Origin: a virus
Virus record (IMG/VR): IMGVR_UViG_3300018420_000080
Location: 1 to 27,698 of that record
Strand: one strand, 5' to 3'
Length of the DNA: 27,698 nucleotides
Shown here one piece after another: positions 26,118 to 27,698 of the stretch (position 1 is its first letter; each line of letters starts with the position of its first letter). The notes under the pieces were generated by a model. The model had not been told where the DNA came from, searched no databases, and was given only the letters and a program-made list of their open reading frames with translations. The position numbers and the translations under genes were made by a program.

Positions 26118-27142
26118 CGATTTACGCCGTAGCTACAGACCACACGAATACGCTTTGGGCGGTGCCGTCCATCGCCGACAGTGGCGCACACCCGAATTAC
26201 TACAGTTCCGCCTTCGCTTCCGACTTTTACGATCAGAACATATGTCGGAACGCCATTGAAATTTCCAACGGTACCTCGGAACCGTGGTTGGACCTCGGTG
26301 CGGAATATTCGGAGTTCTGGTTACACTTTGAGCTGGACTACAACGTCAACTCCGTCACATCCGGTCAGAGCCTCATAGCTACGTACGGTTCATCGGGGAA
26401 TCTACAGATAGGTATCGTGGAGAACGCCTCTGGTCCAATCGTTGACGTGCGTAAGTCTACGAACGGGACGACCTACGGTACGACGCTGACAGGCACCATG
26501 ACTACAACTGCTACTGCGCGCGTAACTTGGGACATCCACTATAAAATCCACGCATCTCTTGGTGAGATACACATCTATCAGGGAGGATCGCTACAGTATA
26601 CGTTCACAGGGGATACTTCCACGAATGGAAGCGGTGGAATTCGCTATGTTCGTTTCACTGCTGGGCGTACTAACATCACCAAGTACCTTTCTGAAGTTGT
26701 CGCTGCCAGCGAGTCAACCGTTGGTTGGCGCGTATCTAACCTAGCCCCTATCACAGGGACACAAGATTTCAGTGCGTGGACTGGGGACTACTCAGTCATA
26801 GACGACTTTATCAACTCAGGCTCGGACACGGCGTACGCGAACTCGTCAGACGCTACTTCAAGTTACGTCATCGACGATTTGAACGCGGCGGTATCCACTC
26901 TTGTCGTGAAAGGTATCGCTGTCTGTGCGCGCGTACTCAGCACACCGGGAGCGACAACACCGAACATCGATGTCGGTCTCTCTATCAGCAGCACCTTCTA
27001 CTCAGGCGGAACAGACACGATTGATCCAACAGACGGTGTAGTCAACATCGTCAACATCCTAGAAACAAACCCAGCGACGGCCTCTGCGTTTACGCAGTCA
27101 GACGTTAACGGACTTCAACTGGCTCTCAGAGCCAAGACCTAA
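26114..27142 (+). CDS. Jelly-roll adhesin/fibre protein, paralogue D of 4
   Basis: This encodes 342 aa from ATG 26114 in an ATGA overlap, with GGAGG at 26100-26104. The N-terminus MTIYAVATDHTN matches paralogue C. The core WDIHYKIHASLGEIHIYQGG, the bridge VVAASESTVGW and WTGDYSVIDD (from 222) are closest to paralogue A, which has SSESTIGW and a FSGDTS/FTGDTS turn. The C-terminus FTQSDVNGLQLALRAKT has lost the EFG signature. It is the most divergent end of the array, sitting directly before the repeat protein. Confidence 0.65.
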   Translation: MTIYAVATDHTNTLWAVPSIADSGAHPNYYSSAFASDFYDQNICRNAIEISNGTSEPWLDLGAEYSEFWLHFELDYNVNSVTSGQSLIATYGSSGNLQIGIVENASGPIVDVRKSTNGTTYGTTLTGTMTTTATARVTWDIHYKIHASLGEIHIYQGGSLQYTFTGDTSTNGSGGIRYVRFTAGRTNITKYLSEVVAASESTVGWRVSNLAPITGTQDFSAWTGDYSVIDDFINSGSDTAYANSSDATSSYVIDDLNAAVSTLVVKGIAVCARVLSTPGATTPNIDVGLSISSTFYSGGTDTIDPTDGVVNIVNILETNPATASAFTQSDVNGLQLALRAKT

Positions 27143-27153
27143 GGTAGCCCGCC

Positions 27154-27698
27154 GTGGCCGCAAGGATTTACAAGCAATCTGCTGCGGTCGTCACCCGGTA
27201 CAAGACGGGAGGACGCCTGAACAAGCAAACTGCTTCGGTTGTCGTCGGGCCGAAGGAGGCGGTGCACGTCTACGCTGGCGGTGTCACTGCGGTGGTGGGT
27301 CCCCCGACTGGTATTAATTGTCTACAGGCTGGTATTGTCACGGTGCTCGCTCCTGCACCGACTACGGCGGTCACATATCAATATAACGGGTATGCTGTTG
27401 TCCTCCCAGCAGGGAGCGTAACGCAGTACAATGGCTATGGCGTCCTGTACCCGCCGACGAACCCTGCGGTGGCTTACCAGTATAACGCCTATGCTGTTCT
27501 GAACGAATCCGCCAACGTGTTCGCGTACAACGGGTATGCTCTCCTACAGCCAACGTCTGTAGTAGAGAAGATGGCGGGGTACGCGGCGGTGTCTCCGCAA
27601 CCTGTTGTCAACTATAAGACCGCCGCTTATGTCGTCATGAGCACACGCTCGCGTGCGTACCAGTACGATGGTTACGCGGTTATGGACCCTCCTCCTCC
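27154..27698 (+). CDS. YNGYAV-repeat protein (partial, runs off window)
   Basis: The frame is open from GTG 27154 to the end, 181 codons; the 3' end is missing. No strong ribosome site precedes the GTG, and the gap from the previous stop is 11 nt. The visible protein is almost entirely about eleven repeats at 15-18-residue spacing, with the core Y-N-G-Y-A-V-(V/L) then a Pro-containing loop, for example YQYNGYAVVLP, QYNGYGVLYPP, YQYNAYAVLN, FAYNGYALLQP and YQYDGYAVMDP. Earlier copies (KQSAAVV, KQTASVVVGP, AGGVTAVVGPP) are more degenerate. Alternating hydrophobic and small residues suggest a beta-strand stack. Function unknown; a fibre or surface protein would fit. Confidence 0.6.
   Translation, partial: MAARIYKQSAAVVTRYKTGGRLNKQTASVVVGPKEAVHVYAGGVTAVVGPPTGINCLQAGIVTVLAPAPTTAVTYQYNGYAVVLPAGSVTQYNGYGVLYPPTNPAVAYQYNAYAVLNESANVFAYNGYALLQPTSVVEKMAGYAAVSPQPVVNYKTAAYVVMSTRSRAYQYDGYAVMDPPP

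Noticed and set aside
23149-27142. Diversity-generating retroelement targeting the adhesin array
   Set aside because: No reverse transcriptase, template repeat or C-type lectin target domain is visible in the window; the paralogues differ throughout rather than at clustered adenine sites.

Overview
The window is a contiguous piece of a tailed-phage (siphovirus-type) genome or prophage. It carries the tail-assembly, tail-tip and adhesin module. Every gene I can support is on the + strand, and they are packed tightly: most junctions are TAATG, TAGTG or ATGA overlaps, or gaps of 3-15 nt. The families point to the Rhodobacter gene-transfer-agent (GTA) tail lineage: a DUF2460 distal-tail protein, a DUF2163 hub, and GTA 'megatron'-type proteins with Phage-tail_3-like sequence. 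Those families are common in phages of Alphaproteobacteria, so such a host is a reasonable but unproven guess. I see no tRNA, CRISPR, IS, integrase or host gene.

Layout. (1) Positions 1-1143 hold the end of an unknown gene, a small BppU-N-like protein, and a fibre protein with a pyocin-knob-like N-terminus, an eight-glycine hinge and a C1q-like C-terminus. They end at a strong hairpin terminator (1158-1188). (2) A TTAACC repeat region precedes the tail-assembly chaperone genes (1262-2064). These are joined by a textbook -1 slippery heptamer, GGGAAAC, as in lambda G/GT. The 1475-aa tape-measure protein follows (2064-6491). (3) Positions 6499-18231, 11.7 kb, hold three consecutive divergent paralogues of the GTA megatron (1228, 1302 and 1383 aa). 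Each has a Cys-rich N-terminal domain, an acidic linker and an extra propeller-like insertion. (4) A consensus-like sigma70 promoter overlapping the third megatron stop (18228-18256) leads into DUF2460, an enlarged DUF2163 hub split by two carbohydrate-binding-like modules, a 77-aa unknown, a 344-aa fibre-like protein and a 254-aa protein resembling a stand-alone Hint/intein domain (18289-23112). (5) A second copy of the TTAACC element (23109-23134) precedes four tandem paralogous jelly-roll adhesin candidates (23149-27142). A protein made of about eleven 15-18-residue YNGYAV-type repeats follows and runs off the window.

How it fits together. The chaperone pair and tape measure set up and measure the tail tube. 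DUF2460 and DUF2163 would form the distal ring and hub. The three megatrons probably share the job that one trimeric protein does in a GTA, which suggests a heterotrimeric tail tip. The genes downstream of 21314 look like peripheral fibres, adhesins or decoration proteins. The most unusual features are the triple megatron cluster, the lectin-like insertion in the hub, the Hint-like protein between adhesin genes, and a recurring TTAACC intergenic element with 13-nt spacing. All functional statements rest on reading motifs by eye; no database search was run.
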